A stretch of 14,305 bases of DNA from JBKHBT01 sp046542255 (lineage in GTDB: Bacteria > UBP14 > UBA6098 > JBKHBT01). The notes below the pieces were generated by a model that saw nothing but the letters and a program-made list of their open reading frames with translations, ran no database searches and was not told where the DNA came from. The position numbers and the translations under genes are program-made. The DNA is taken from the NCBI GenBank assembly GCA_046542255.1, contig JBKHBT010000088.1, positions 1 to 14,305 on the forward strand, written 5' to 3'. Positions 1 through 7,268 of the stretch are shown in pieces. Within the stretch, counting starts at the first letter, position 1, and each line of letters begins with the position of its first letter.

Positions 1-1245
1 CTGTGCTTTTGGCTTTTGTTCTGCTTGATGGCCTGGGTATTGGCTCGTTTCGGCTTTGGTATTATTATTTAGTATTGTAGGGTCGTTTGCTGGCTTGTTT
101 TGGCTTTTGATGATATTGTTATAATCTTCTAAGTTTGATGTATTGTTGGTATTTGTGGTCTTGCTATTGCTGTTGGATTTGGGTGCGGAATTATTAATTC
201 GATTATGGATATTGAGATCATTTTTTATTATATTCTGTTGTTTTTGTAAATTAGCACTATGGTTGCTTTGAGTTTTTTGGCTTTGATAGTTTAATAGTTC
301 TTTAAGGCTGATTCTGTGTGCTCTCTCAGTATTAACCGCCCAATTTCTGTTATGCTGGCTGGTTTGGTTTGGGGTATTATTATTGGAGCTTTGTTTTGAT
401 AATCCGATTTCTTGTGAATTATTTTGCCCCTTAATCGACATATCATTGCCAGGAGAGTGTTTGCTCGAATCTTGTTTTGGTGATTCTGATGATTTTGCAT
501 CAATTTTATTAAAAATTTCGCGGTTTTGTGAGCTTTGCAAGCTGAGATTCCGTTTTGGATTGCCATTTGTTCTTTGTTCTAAAATCTGCAAAGAGAACTC
601 ATTGGTATCTGCAAAAGTCTGGCCTTTATTTTCAAATGGTTGATCGCTACTGCCAAAATGCTTTGTTCGATAATTGCCGGAATTCGAGAGAGAACCAGGA
701 TCGATAAATACGCTTGGTATGGGATTATTTTGAGATAATTTCTCATCTATTTTCAGAAAATCATCGATTCTCTTGATTGTTTTCTCTTTGATTTCATCAG
801 AATTTATATTTGATCGATGTGGTTTTATTTCCTGTCCACTCGAAGATGAAACATTTTTATCTCCAACTTTTGTATCTTTGTTTTCGAACTTGTCGATCGC
901 AAAATGTTCCAGAGATTTCTGGGAGTGTTTTTTATTGGAATTTCCAATAAAGGCTCTAACCTCTATTGGAATGTTTATTTCAGCATTATTTTCGATATGA
1001 TTAGTGCTCGCATTATTTGCTTTTTCAAAAATGATATTCTTAATAGAGGCGTTTTTGACTTCTTCGAATAGATTGTTCTTAGTACCAATAAAAATACTCG
1101 GCTTACCAGCATTCTTCTGGTTAGCCTGCTTTAGCGCGCTTGCAAAACTGGTATTAGAATTCCCATCTAAAATGGAAAAACCGGCCTTATCAGGCTTAAT
1201 ACCAACGCCTTTGACCCCCTGAATATTTGATTTTTGTATAAACAT
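1..1245 (-). CDS. fliK: Probable flagellar hook-length control protein FliK, N-terminal part (runs off the window)
   Basis: The frame is open without a stop from the ATG at 1245 down to position 1 (415 codons), so the gene continues outside the window. It begins MFIQKSNIQGVKGVGIKPD and is strikingly rich in Asn, Ser, Lys and Gln, with no obvious fold, signal peptide or membrane segment. FliK-type proteins set hook length and trigger the export substrate switch. They have a long disordered, poorly conserved N-terminal half and a conserved C-terminal domain, which would lie off the window. The name rests on composition and on position directly after the fliJ and ylxF/motE-like genes, where Bacillus subtilis has fliK. 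The start lies 6 nt after the stop of the upstream gene and in the same frame, so translation is probably coupled. It could instead be another secreted or export-related low-complexity flagellar protein. Confidence 0.68.
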   Translation of the reverse strand, partial: MFIQKSNIQGVKGVGIKPDKAGFSILDGNSNTSFASALKQANQKNAGKPSIFIGTKNNLFEEVKNASIKNIIFEKANNASTNHIENNAEINIPIEVRAFIGNSNKKHSQKSLEHFAIDKFENKDTKVGDKNVSSSSGQEIKPHRSNINSDEIKEKTIKRIDDFLKIDEKLSQNNPIPSVFIDPGSLSNSGNYRTKHFGSSDQPFENKGQTFADTNEFSLQILEQRTNGNPKRNLSLQSSQNREIFNKIDAKSSESPKQDSSKHSPGNDMSIKGQNNSQEIGLSKQSSNNNTPNQTSQHNRNWAVNTERAHRISLKELLNYQSQKTQSNHSANLQKQQNIIKNDLNIHNRINNSAPKSNSNSKTTNTNNTSNLEDYNNIIKSQNKPANDPTILNNNTKAETSQYPGHQAEQKPKAQ

Positions 1246-1251
1246 CCTAAT

Positions 1252-1812
1252 CTATTTATCAATCATTTTCTTACTCACATTTGATACCTTTTTGGGATTT
1301 ACTTCTGACAAAATCTCTCCGCTCGACCTTGTTTGCATATAAAGAATAATCTGTGCCGCAAGGGAATCTTCCATGCTTTGCAGCACACCTGCTGCCATTT
1401 CCGGTTCCATGCTGCTGATTATCTTAGCGACCTTTTTGACTCGGGAGTCACGAAGCTGTTTCGTTGAATCCATTGCAGCCTTAATCTTTTCCTCCTGCTC
1501 TTTGCGGAGCCTTTCTCGCTCTGCTTTCTCAGCTTCGACTGCCTGCTGAATCGAATCTTCTTTGGCCTGCTGAATCGAGTCTAAAATGGCTGTGGAGTCG
1601 ATCTCTTCGATGGCTTTTTCTTCAGCAATCTTCTCTTGCCGAGCATCGAATTTCTTATTCATTAAATACCACATCCCGTAACCGACTGCGGCACTCGAAA
1701 TAACAAAAAATACAATCAAAAGGACAAGGCCATTGCCGCTTTTGACAGGAGCTTCTTCCTCTTTTTCATCGATTTCCTCGAGATCGAGTTCTTCTACTTC
1801 TTCATTTGCCAT
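1252..1812 (-). CDS. MotE/YlxF-like flagellar membrane protein with MgtE_N-like C-terminal domain
   Basis: 186 residues. An acidic N-terminus (1-22) precedes one membrane helix (about 28-50, LVLLIVFFVISSAAVGYGMW). A long charged coiled coil follows (about 54-120), then a compact helical domain (about 122-186) containing KIISSMEPEMAAGVLQSM and AAQIILYMQTRSSGEIL. That domain resembles the MgtE intracellular N-domain/FliG-like helical repeats seen in MotE and B. subtilis YlxF. MotE is described as a chaperone-like partner of a motility protein in Sinorhizobium; the role of YlxF is unclear. Its place between fliJ and fliK is exactly the ylxF position. The gene overlaps fliJ by 19 nt and has no strong Shine-Dalgarno, which suggests coupled translation. 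The coiled coil contains an 8-residue in-frame duplication (DSIQQAKE/DSIQQAVE). Confidence 0.75.
   Translation of the reverse strand: MANEEVEELDLEEIDEKEEEAPVKSGNGLVLLIVFFVISSAAVGYGMWYLMNKKFDARQEKIAEEKAIEEIDSTAILDSIQQAKEDSIQQAVEAEKAERERLRKEQEEKIKAAMDSTKQLRDSRVKKVAKIISSMEPEMAAGVLQSMEDSLAAQIILYMQTRSSGEILSEVNPKKVSNVSKKMIDK
1541..1582. repeat. 24-bp in-frame tandem duplication in the MotE-like coiled coil
   Basis: GCCTGCTGAATCGAATCT at 1541-1558 recurs as GCCTGCTGAATCGAGTCT at 1565-1582, with 17 of 18 bases identical and a period of 24 bp. It encodes the doubled DSIQQA(K/V)E of the coiled coil, so the reading frame is kept and the helix gains eight residues. Confidence 0.75.
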
Positions 1813-2219
1813 TGTTCAATAATATCGAGTTCGAATAGTCGCTCGATACTTCTTTTCCTCTCCGTGTTTTGCTTTTTCAATTTCTTTTCAAGAAATTTTT
1901 TCTTATTCTTTTCTTGTTTAACCTGTGAAGCAAGTTTCTCGAAGTCATTGCGCAATTCGGTAATCTGGCCAGACAACTGGTAAATATAATTCGATAAGGC
2001 CTTTTTTTGCTTGATAAGATGCATAAGCTCAGACCCATCGATACCGCTTTGTAGCATAATCTTCATTTCATTTTCCGCCCTCGCGAGATGGCCATTCCAT
2101 AGACTCATAGTTTCGCTAAGGGTATTGAGTTGTGCTACAATTGCTCGAAGTTTCATCGAGAGCTTGTCTTCTTTCGCGCCCACAGCGCGTATAACCTTCT
2201 CGAGGCTTTCAGCTCTCAT
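1794..2219 (-). CDS. fliJ: Flagellar export protein FliJ
   Basis: 141 residues, close to the usual length of FliJ (about 145). The protein is almost wholly predicted coiled coil, rich in Lys, Glu, Leu and Gln (for example KLSMKLRAIVAQLNTLSE and EKNKKKFLEKKLKKQNTERK). It has no membrane segment and a highly basic C-terminal third. FliJ is the central stalk of the FliI ATPase ring and helps pass substrates to the export gate. Sequence conservation in this family is low, so the call rests on size, coiled-coil character and position directly after fliI. The ATG at 2219 overlaps the end of fliI by 11 nt and has a good GGAGAG Shine-Dalgarno 8 nt upstream, inside fliI. Confidence 0.85.
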   Translation of the reverse strand: MRAESLEKVIRAVGAKEDKLSMKLRAIVAQLNTLSETMSLWNGHLARAENEMKIMLQSGIDGSELMHLIKQKKALSNYIYQLSGQITELRNDFEKLASQVKQEKNKKKFLEKKLKKQNTERKRSIERLFELDIIEQWQMKK

Positions 2220-3525
2220 GGGATATACTCTCCATTCTTTTTATTGTATCTTCAAATGACGTCATTTCGTGCATGCCTTGCTTCAAAAAGTTATCAATCT
2301 TTGGCATTTCTTCCAATGCCTTGTCTAATTTGGGATTTGAACCTTTAGCATATAATCCCATAGAAACTACGTCTTCGTATTCTCTATGTACTGCTATTGT
2401 AGAGAGCAAATTTTGTGCCAGATTCATCTGCTTTTGTGACACAACCTGCGGCATTACTCTGCTCTTAGAGCGTAGGACATCGATTGCAGGATAAAACCCC
2501 TTTTTTGCTAGATCTGGCGACAAAACTATGTGGCCGTCCAGAATAGCCCGTGCTGTCTGGCCTACAGGGTCGAGGTCGAGATCTTCTTCGACAAGTACTG
2601 TAGAAATCAATGTCAGGCTACCCCGGCTAAAATTTCCGGCTTGTTCAAGAATAAGTGGGAAAAAATTGTACATTCCAGCTGTATAGCCTCTTGTAACCGG
2701 AGGCTCACCTGCAGAAAGACCTACATCTCGAAGGGCGGTTGCGATTCTTGTCAGAGAGTCAACCATAAGTAGTACATCATTGCCCTGGCTGGCGAAATAT
2801 CTAGCAATTGCAAAAGCCCGAAGCAATGCCGTAACTTTGGTTAATGGAGGCGTATCGGATGTCGCTGCTACAACAACGCTTTTGGGTAGAGAGTCGCCGA
2901 GTGTGTTTTGGATGAATTCGCGGACCTCGCGGCCACGTTCACCGATCATTGCGATTACGCGGATATCCGCATTCGTCCCGCGTGAGATCATGCCCATCAG
3001 TACACTTTTACCGACACCACTCGCTGCAAAAAGGCCGATTTTCTGGCCTTTTCCAATTGTTATCATCGAATCGATCGACCTAATTCCAGTAGATAATGGC
3101 TCTTTTATTATCTCTCTTTCCAGAGGGTTATATCTTTGTAGCTTCAGGTTCACTTTTTGAGTCTCCCGAATTGGCGCACCATTATCAAATGGAGTACCCT
3201 TACCCGAAAAAACACGCCCCAGCAATGATTCTCCAACCGTCTGAATCGGATATGGGCTGTGGAAATCGACTTTTGAGCCGGGTGCTATGCCATCTGTTCG
3301 ATCATAGAGCGATAGTATGAAATCATCTTTGCTGGTCTTTGTTACCTCGCCGAAAATCCCATCGCTATCGCCGGGAGTATTGGCCAGCTTCCAAACTTCG
3401 CCAGGCTTGGCTATCGCACCTTTGACCTTAAGAGAAATATCATTTACCCTTTGTACTATACCACTCCGTTTCGGATAGAATTCATCTAATCTTATTGAAT
3501 CGCTTTGTAATAAACTATTTCTCAT
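2209..3525 (-). CDS. fliI: Flagellum-specific ATPase FliI
   Basis: 438 residues, the usual length for FliI. The Walker A motif ASGVGKS is at about 168-174, GERGREV begins at about 196, and Walker B VLLMVDSLTR is at about 251-260. The family-typical block GEPPVTRGYTAGMY is at 273-286 and LVEEDLDLDPVGQTARAILDGHIVLS at about 311-336. These are the F1-beta-like catalytic features of the FliI/YscN/HrcN group. FliI is the cytoplasmic ATPase that energises or assists unfolding and delivery of flagellar type III export substrates, in complex with FliH and FliJ, both encoded alongside. The ATG at 3525 overlaps fliH by 11 nt. FliI rather than a virulence type III ATPase is supported by the flagellar operon around it. 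No key residue seems to be missing. Confidence 0.97.
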   Translation of the reverse strand: MRNSLLQSDSIRLDEFYPKRSGIVQRVNDISLKVKGAIAKPGEVWKLANTPGDSDGIFGEVTKTSKDDFILSLYDRTDGIAPGSKVDFHSPYPIQTVGESLLGRVFSGKGTPFDNGAPIRETQKVNLKLQRYNPLEREIIKEPLSTGIRSIDSMITIGKGQKIGLFAASGVGKSVLMGMISRGTNADIRVIAMIGERGREVREFIQNTLGDSLPKSVVVAATSDTPPLTKVTALLRAFAIARYFASQGNDVLLMVDSLTRIATALRDVGLSAGEPPVTRGYTAGMYNFFPLILEQAGNFSRGSLTLISTVLVEEDLDLDPVGQTARAILDGHIVLSPDLAKKGFYPAIDVLRSKSRVMPQVVSQKQMNLAQNLLSTIAVHREYEDVVSMGLYAKGSNPKLDKALEEMPKIDNFLKQGMHEMTSFEDTIKRMESISHES

Positions 3526-4138
3526 TATACATCTTCTTCAGCTTTTTTAGAAATGTCTGTACATCGCCATCGATTTCTGCATATCCTGCTGATAATTTAA
3601 ATGAAGCGATTTTAACATCGTTATCAGGAATTGTTTTTATTGCCAATTCCGGTATTTCGAGGTTTTGCTCTATTAAATCAACGTCCATAGGGTTCACATA
3701 AAGCTTGCAGCCTGGCTGAATGAGGAGTGTATTTAGTGCTTCCTGAATTCTTCTTTGTAATGTTTCGCTCATCAGCCTGGCATGCTCATCGAAAAACATC
3801 TGTATCAATTGCCAGATAATCTCGGGAAAAAGATCCCTTGTCCGTTCGGCCATTTTCTTTTTCTCATTGTGGATATTTGTTACCATGCCATCGACTATAT
3901 TCTGAAGCCTATCGAGTTGTTTGCCATATTTTTCTCTGGCTTCATTCATAGCATTTTGATATCCAATTTCATATGATGCTTCGGTAGCCTGCTTTATTTC
4001 AATTTCATGTTTTCTTCTTAGTTCTCTTACTTCTGGTGGTTCATGGAATTTGTGGAAGGCCGATTCTTCGGGTTCCTGTATTGTTTTGAATTCAGCTTTC
4101 TTAATATGTGATTGAAGATCTAAAAATTCTTTTGCCAT
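3515..4138 (-). CDS. fliH: Flagellar assembly protein FliH
   Basis: 207 residues. The N-terminal third is charged and probably extended, including a Glu/Pro stretch (QEPEESAFHKFHEPPEVREL). The central part is helical (about 40-135, including EIGYQNAMNEAREKYGKQL, the region where FliH and ATP-synthase b/E-type stalks dimerise). A C-terminal alpha/beta domain ends in SAGYAEIDGDVQTFLKKLKK, the position of the family's conserved Gly-rich/acidic end motif. FliH binds and restrains FliI and anchors it at the C-ring. Its placement between fliG and fliI is canonical. The start ATG at 4138 has an AAGGA Shine-Dalgarno about 7 nt upstream and follows the fliG stop after 10 nt. Confidence 0.88.
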   Translation of the reverse strand: MAKEFLDLQSHIKKAEFKTIQEPEESAFHKFHEPPEVRELRRKHEIEIKQATEASYEIGYQNAMNEAREKYGKQLDRLQNIVDGMVTNIHNEKKKMAERTRDLFPEIIWQLIQMFFDEHARLMSETLQRRIQEALNTLLIQPGCKLYVNPMDVDLIEQNLEIPELAIKTIPDNDVKIASFKLSAGYAEIDGDVQTFLKKLKKMYNEK

Positions 4139-4148
4139 ATTATGTCCT

Positions 4149-5174
4149 TCATGCTATAACTTCTCCTTCTTCGCCCGGCCTTACTACTACAATTTCGCCA
4201 GTTTCTTCCAGCCTTCTAATCGTCTGGAGAATTTCCTGCTGTGCAGCCTCTACATCTGATACGCGTGTTGGGCCTGAGAATTCCATCTCTTCCTTGACCA
4301 TTTCGCCAGCACGCTCAGAGAGATTGCTAAGGAGTTTTTCTTTTAACTCATCGGATGCAAGTTTTAATGCAACGCTCAAAAGCTTGGTATCTATCTCACG
4401 AAGTACTCTCTGAATCGACCTATCTGTTAACATGATGATATCTTCAAATACGAACATGAGTTTTCTAATTTCCTGTGATAGCTTGAGAGATTTTTCTTCG
4501 AGCCCCGACATGACGGTATCTTCGGTTCTTCTATCAACGAGATTTAGTATCTGTGCCATGCTCTTTGTGCCACCGAGTTGTGCAAGCTTATTGTATCCAA
4601 GTGAAACTGCCAATTCACGCTCGAGAACTGTTTCGATTTGCCTTACGATATTTGGCGGAATACGATCGATCGATGCGAGCCTATATGAAACATCCACCTT
4701 CAGATCCTGAGGAAGGCCATTCATTAGTTCGGCAGCTTTCTTGGTCGTCATATGAGCCATAATAATTGCAATCGTTTGAGGATGTTCATTCTTGACCACA
4801 TTGACCAATCTCTTGATATCAATCTCTCTTAATATATTGAATCCCGAAACGGTAATAATCTTTTTGACTCTCTCGAGAATCTGATGCGCAACCACTTTTC
4901 CCAGACTCGACTCGAGGACATCCTGTGCAAAATCTATTCCGCCTTTTGCCACATATTCATGCGCTTCGACCATATGTGCATATTCTTCTATGACCGACTG
5001 TATAGTATCGCGGGGGATGCTGTTTAATTCGGCGATATGCAAACTGATTTTCTCGGCTTCATTGGGCGGCAAGAATTTCATTATCTTGGCAGCAGCCGAT
5101 TTTCCTATCGCTACGAGAAGTATAGCTGCCTTTTGCGAGCCATTCAATGATGTAAGGTCGATACTGTCGCGCAT
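4149..5174 (-). CDS. fliG: Flagellar rotor (C-ring) protein FliG
   Basis: 341 residues, full length. The N-terminal domain begins LTSLNGSQKAAILLVAIGKS, the part that binds FliF. The EHPQ motif of the middle domain is at about 130-133 (KNEHPQTIAIIMAHM), the GG hinge at about 201-202 and the MFVF hinge motif at about 240-243. The C-terminal torque helix carries the expected charges (DRSIQRVLREIDTKLLSVAL, about 251-270). FliG forms the upper C-ring, transmits torque from the stator and takes part in direction switching. The start ATG at 5174 lies 8 nt after the fliF stop. The nearest strong Shine-Dalgarno (AAGGAG) is about 13 nt upstream, a long spacing, so coupling to fliF may contribute. Confidence 0.97.
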   Translation of the reverse strand: MRDSIDLTSLNGSQKAAILLVAIGKSAAAKIMKFLPPNEAEKISLHIAELNSIPRDTIQSVIEEYAHMVEAHEYVAKGGIDFAQDVLESSLGKVVAHQILERVKKIITVSGFNILREIDIKRLVNVVKNEHPQTIAIIMAHMTTKKAAELMNGLPQDLKVDVSYRLASIDRIPPNIVRQIETVLERELAVSLGYNKLAQLGGTKSMAQILNLVDRRTEDTVMSGLEEKSLKLSQEIRKLMFVFEDIIMLTDRSIQRVLREIDTKLLSVALKLASDELKEKLLSNLSERAGEMVKEEMEFSGPTRVSDVEAAQQEILQTIRRLEETGEIVVVRPGEEGEVIA

Positions 5175-5182
5175 TATTTTTC

Positions 5183-6676
5183 TTATTCTCCTTCCATAAG
5201 CCAGCTACGCACAAGGTCTGCTGCGGGATGAGGATTGTCATTTGCAAATTCTGAGATTTTCTTTTTCAATTTCATATGAGCATCGTCTGAACCATCGAAT
5301 TCCGTCTCTTCTTCAGTCGGTTTTGGTAATTCCACTTTTGGCGCTGGCTTCGGCGGGCGTTTTGCTTTGACAGCCTTTTTAATCTTCTTGGAAAACTTCT
5401 TGATATAGACCATTACAATGATTCCTAGCAATGCCCAGAGGCCATAATAAGCGATTTTTTTATACATCTTATCGGCATTTATCTTTTTCATAGTCCGCTG
5501 CATTTCTTGATTGCCGGTATCATCGAAAGGAACCGAGGTAATTTGGAATTGGTCGCCTCGAGATGGATCAAAGCCGATGGCATTTTGCACTATACCTCCC
5601 AGTTTATTTATCTCATTATCCGTCCTGGGTGAATAGACTTTTTCTTTAATACCTTCACTGGTTGTATTGTATTCATATTCATAGTTCAGCAAAACAGCGA
5701 TTTTGAGATTCTTGACTACATTGGAGCTTCCAACAATGCGCTCTACTGTCATAGGCACTTCGAAATTTGTTACCGAAGCATCGCTTTCGGAATTGCCTTC
5801 GCCTTTTTGCGAAGTTTTTTCTTCGGAAAGCACAGCAACATTATCCGGGTCATAAGTGGTCTTCTCCTGTTCGATTTGTCTAAAATCCAAATCGGCAGAG
5901 ACTTTGACAACCGAATTTCCTGTCCCAAGTGCGATATCTAACATTTTTTGGGCTTTATTTGCATAATAGTCTTCGACCTGCGCCTGAAGTTCCAGTTGCT
6001 TGTTTTTGCCATTTCCACTCTTGTCTTCGTTTCCTGCAAGCAGATTCCCTTTCGAGTCGATAATTACTACATCTGTAGCATCGAGGTCATCTATGGCAGC
6101 ACTGACGAGTTGCCTGATGGCATCGATTTTACCGGGGTCGATATTTCCGAATAGATTCAGAACCACCGATGCTGATGCTTTTTCTTCCATGCCGCCAAGC
6201 GTACGTCTTTGCGGCATTACAATATGTACTCGTGAAGAATTTACAGCATCTATTTCGTTTATAGATTTGGCAAGCTCTGCTTCTTTGGCGCGCCCGAGAT
6301 TTATTTCCTGTTCGAATCTTGTGGTGCCGAATTTGCTTTCATCGAAAAGCTCATAGCCTTTTTGGTCGTTTTTAGGAATACCGCTGGTTGCCAGAGCGAC
6401 CCTGGCATTTCTGATATCCTTGGATTCTACCAAAATGCTTCTTCCACCATGGTCGAGTTTGTATTGGACATTATCTTCATTGAGCTTTTCGACTATCTGG
6501 CCGGATTCTTTGAGTGAAAGTCCCGAGTACAAAACCTGATAGTCCGGCCTCATCGACCAGACGAACATTCCAATAGAAAAAGCGATTGTCAAAACCACCA
6601 GAAGGCCGGCAATGCCCTTTTGGAGCAAAGACAACTCTGTCCATAGTTTCAAGAATTGTGCCCACATTTCTCTCAT
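5183..6676 (-). CDS. fliF: Flagellar MS-ring protein FliF
   Basis: 497 residues. The first membrane helix is at about 21-40 (GIAGLLVVLTIAFSIGMFVW) and a large periplasmic region at 41-405 carries the ring-building motifs. These include RVALATSGIPKNDQKGYELFDESKFG (about 92-117), typical of FliF, and VNSSRVHIVMPQR (about 145-157). The second membrane helix is at about 407-425. The cytoplasmic tail ends in PAADLVRSWLMEGE, the FliG-binding segment. FliF forms the MS ring that surrounds the export gate and carries the rotor. It is slightly shorter than the enteric protein (about 550). The ATG at 6676 follows an AGGGG Shine-Dalgarno; a second in-frame Met is three codons later. A hairpin in the spacer ends immediately upstream of this Shine-Dalgarno. 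Confidence 0.97.
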   Translation of the reverse strand: MREMWAQFLKLWTELSLLQKGIAGLLVVLTIAFSIGMFVWSMRPDYQVLYSGLSLKESGQIVEKLNEDNVQYKLDHGGRSILVESKDIRNARVALATSGIPKNDQKGYELFDESKFGTTRFEQEINLGRAKEAELAKSINEIDAVNSSRVHIVMPQRRTLGGMEEKASASVVLNLFGNIDPGKIDAIRQLVSAAIDDLDATDVVIIDSKGNLLAGNEDKSGNGKNKQLELQAQVEDYYANKAQKMLDIALGTGNSVVKVSADLDFRQIEQEKTTYDPDNVAVLSEEKTSQKGEGNSESDASVTNFEVPMTVERIVGSSNVVKNLKIAVLLNYEYEYNTTSEGIKEKVYSPRTDNEINKLGGIVQNAIGFDPSRGDQFQITSVPFDDTGNQEMQRTMKKINADKMYKKIAYYGLWALLGIIVMVYIKKFSKKIKKAVKAKRPPKPAPKVELPKPTEEETEFDGSDDAHMKLKKKISEFANDNPHPAADLVRSWLMEGE

Positions 6677-6687
6677 TTATACCCCTA

Positions 6688-6760
6688 TTGATGCTGCGCA
6701 TCAATTTACTGATCTGCGATCAATTTACTGATGCTGCGATCAATTTACTGATGCTGCGCT
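6688..6760. repeat. Tandem array of ~20-bp hairpin-forming repeats in the fliE-fliF spacer
   Basis: About three and a half copies of CAATTTACTGATGCTGCGAT lie end to end: 6702-6720 (19 bp, one G lost), 6721-6740 (20 bp) and 6741-6760 (20 bp, last bases changed). They are preceded by a partial copy at 6688-6701. Each junction is a small inverted repeat: TTGATGC-TGC-GCATCAA at 6688-6704 (7-bp stem), TGATC-TGC-GATCA at 6710-6722 (5-bp stem), and an imperfect version around 6730-6742. The array fills most of the 92-nt gap and ends just before the fliF Shine-Dalgarno, so in the mRNA it would form a row of stem-loops between the fliE and fliF reading frames. Confidence 0.85.
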
Positions 6761-6768
6761 TTTATTTG

Positions 6769-7050
6769 TTAAATCTGAGTCTTCATAACCTGTTGATAAG
6801 ATTCCATCATTTTATTTCGAATCTGAAGAACCAGATGAAACTGTGATTCTGCCTGACGCAAAGAAAGCATTACATCATGCGCCTCGACTGGTTCGCCATT
6901 TACCATTTTGGTCAACATCTTATCGGCATCTTTTTGTGCGCCGTCGGCGCTATCGATCATATCCGTAAAGGCATTGCCTTGGGCCTTTCCCACCGGATCG
7001 TTTTTTAATGTGCCGATTTTCGGCCGGTCTGTAATCGGATTGATCTTCAT
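6769..7050 (-). CDS. fliE: Flagellar hook-basal body complex protein FliE
   Basis: 93 residues, normal for FliE (about 100). The N-terminus is flexible (MKINPITDRPKIGTLKN). The conserved helical part starts at about 28 (AFTDMIDSADGAQKDADKML) and runs through GEPVEAHDVMLSLRQAESQF into LQIRNKMMESYQQVMKTQ. The RNK(L/M)-x-(E/S)-(A/S)-Y-Q-x-(I/V)-M ending is the family signature. FliE links the MS ring to the proximal rod and is one of the first export substrates. The ATG at 7050 has an AAGGGG Shine-Dalgarno 8 nt upstream. The 40 nt around this start closely resemble those around the start of the upstream small gene. Confidence 0.95.
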   Translation of the reverse strand: MKINPITDRPKIGTLKNDPVGKAQGNAFTDMIDSADGAQKDADKMLTKMVNGEPVEAHDVMLSLRQAESQFHLVLQIRNKMMESYQQVMKTQI

Positions 7051-7069
7051 TTTCTATACCCCTTTTGGA

Positions 7070-7258
7070 TTAAACCTTGATATTGATATATCTTCCCAGA
7101 TGTTCCTTCGGCTTCAACTGTTTTTTGGAGCCGGATTTTTTATTTGGGAATGATTTTTCGATATAGGCCTTTTCTCTTTTCGATAATATCTTGTCGAATT
7201 TTTGGAAATTTGGCTTTTGTGGCCTCACATTTTCCGGATTGATATTATTGATTTTCAT
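7070..7258 (-). CDS. Small basic protein of unknown function between flgC and fliE
   Basis: 62 residues starting MKINNINPENVRPQKPNFQK, rich in Lys, Asn and Pro, with a basic tail containing KKSGSKKQLKPKEH and ending GRYINIKV. It has no membrane helix or signal peptide, and I recognise no domain. I take it as real for three reasons. It has one of the best Shine-Dalgarno sites in the operon (AAAGGAG, 5 nt before the ATG at 7258). It fits between flgC and fliE with 10 and 19 nt gaps, and leaving it out would leave an unusual 218-nt hole. The first codons and leader resemble those of fliE (both MKIN, both AAAGG(A/G)GTATAGA before the start), so it may be an offshoot of the fliE start region or an export substrate with a similar N-terminus. 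That role is inference. Confidence 0.7.
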   Translation of the reverse strand: MKINNINPENVRPQKPNFQKFDKILSKREKAYIEKSFPNKKSGSKKQLKPKEHLGRYINIKV

Positions 7259-7268
7259 CTATACTCCT

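Noticed and set aside
2780..3160. Plus-strand 126-codon ORF opposite fliI
   Set aside because: It lies antisense to the Walker motifs of FliI and has no family features.
6000..6356. Plus-strand 118-codon ORF opposite fliF
   Set aside because: It is the complement of well-conserved FliF sequence and its Ser/Leu-rich composition is typical of an antisense frame.
6688..6760. CRISPR array
   Set aside because: The 20-bp units are directly adjacent with no unique spacers, and no cas genes are present.
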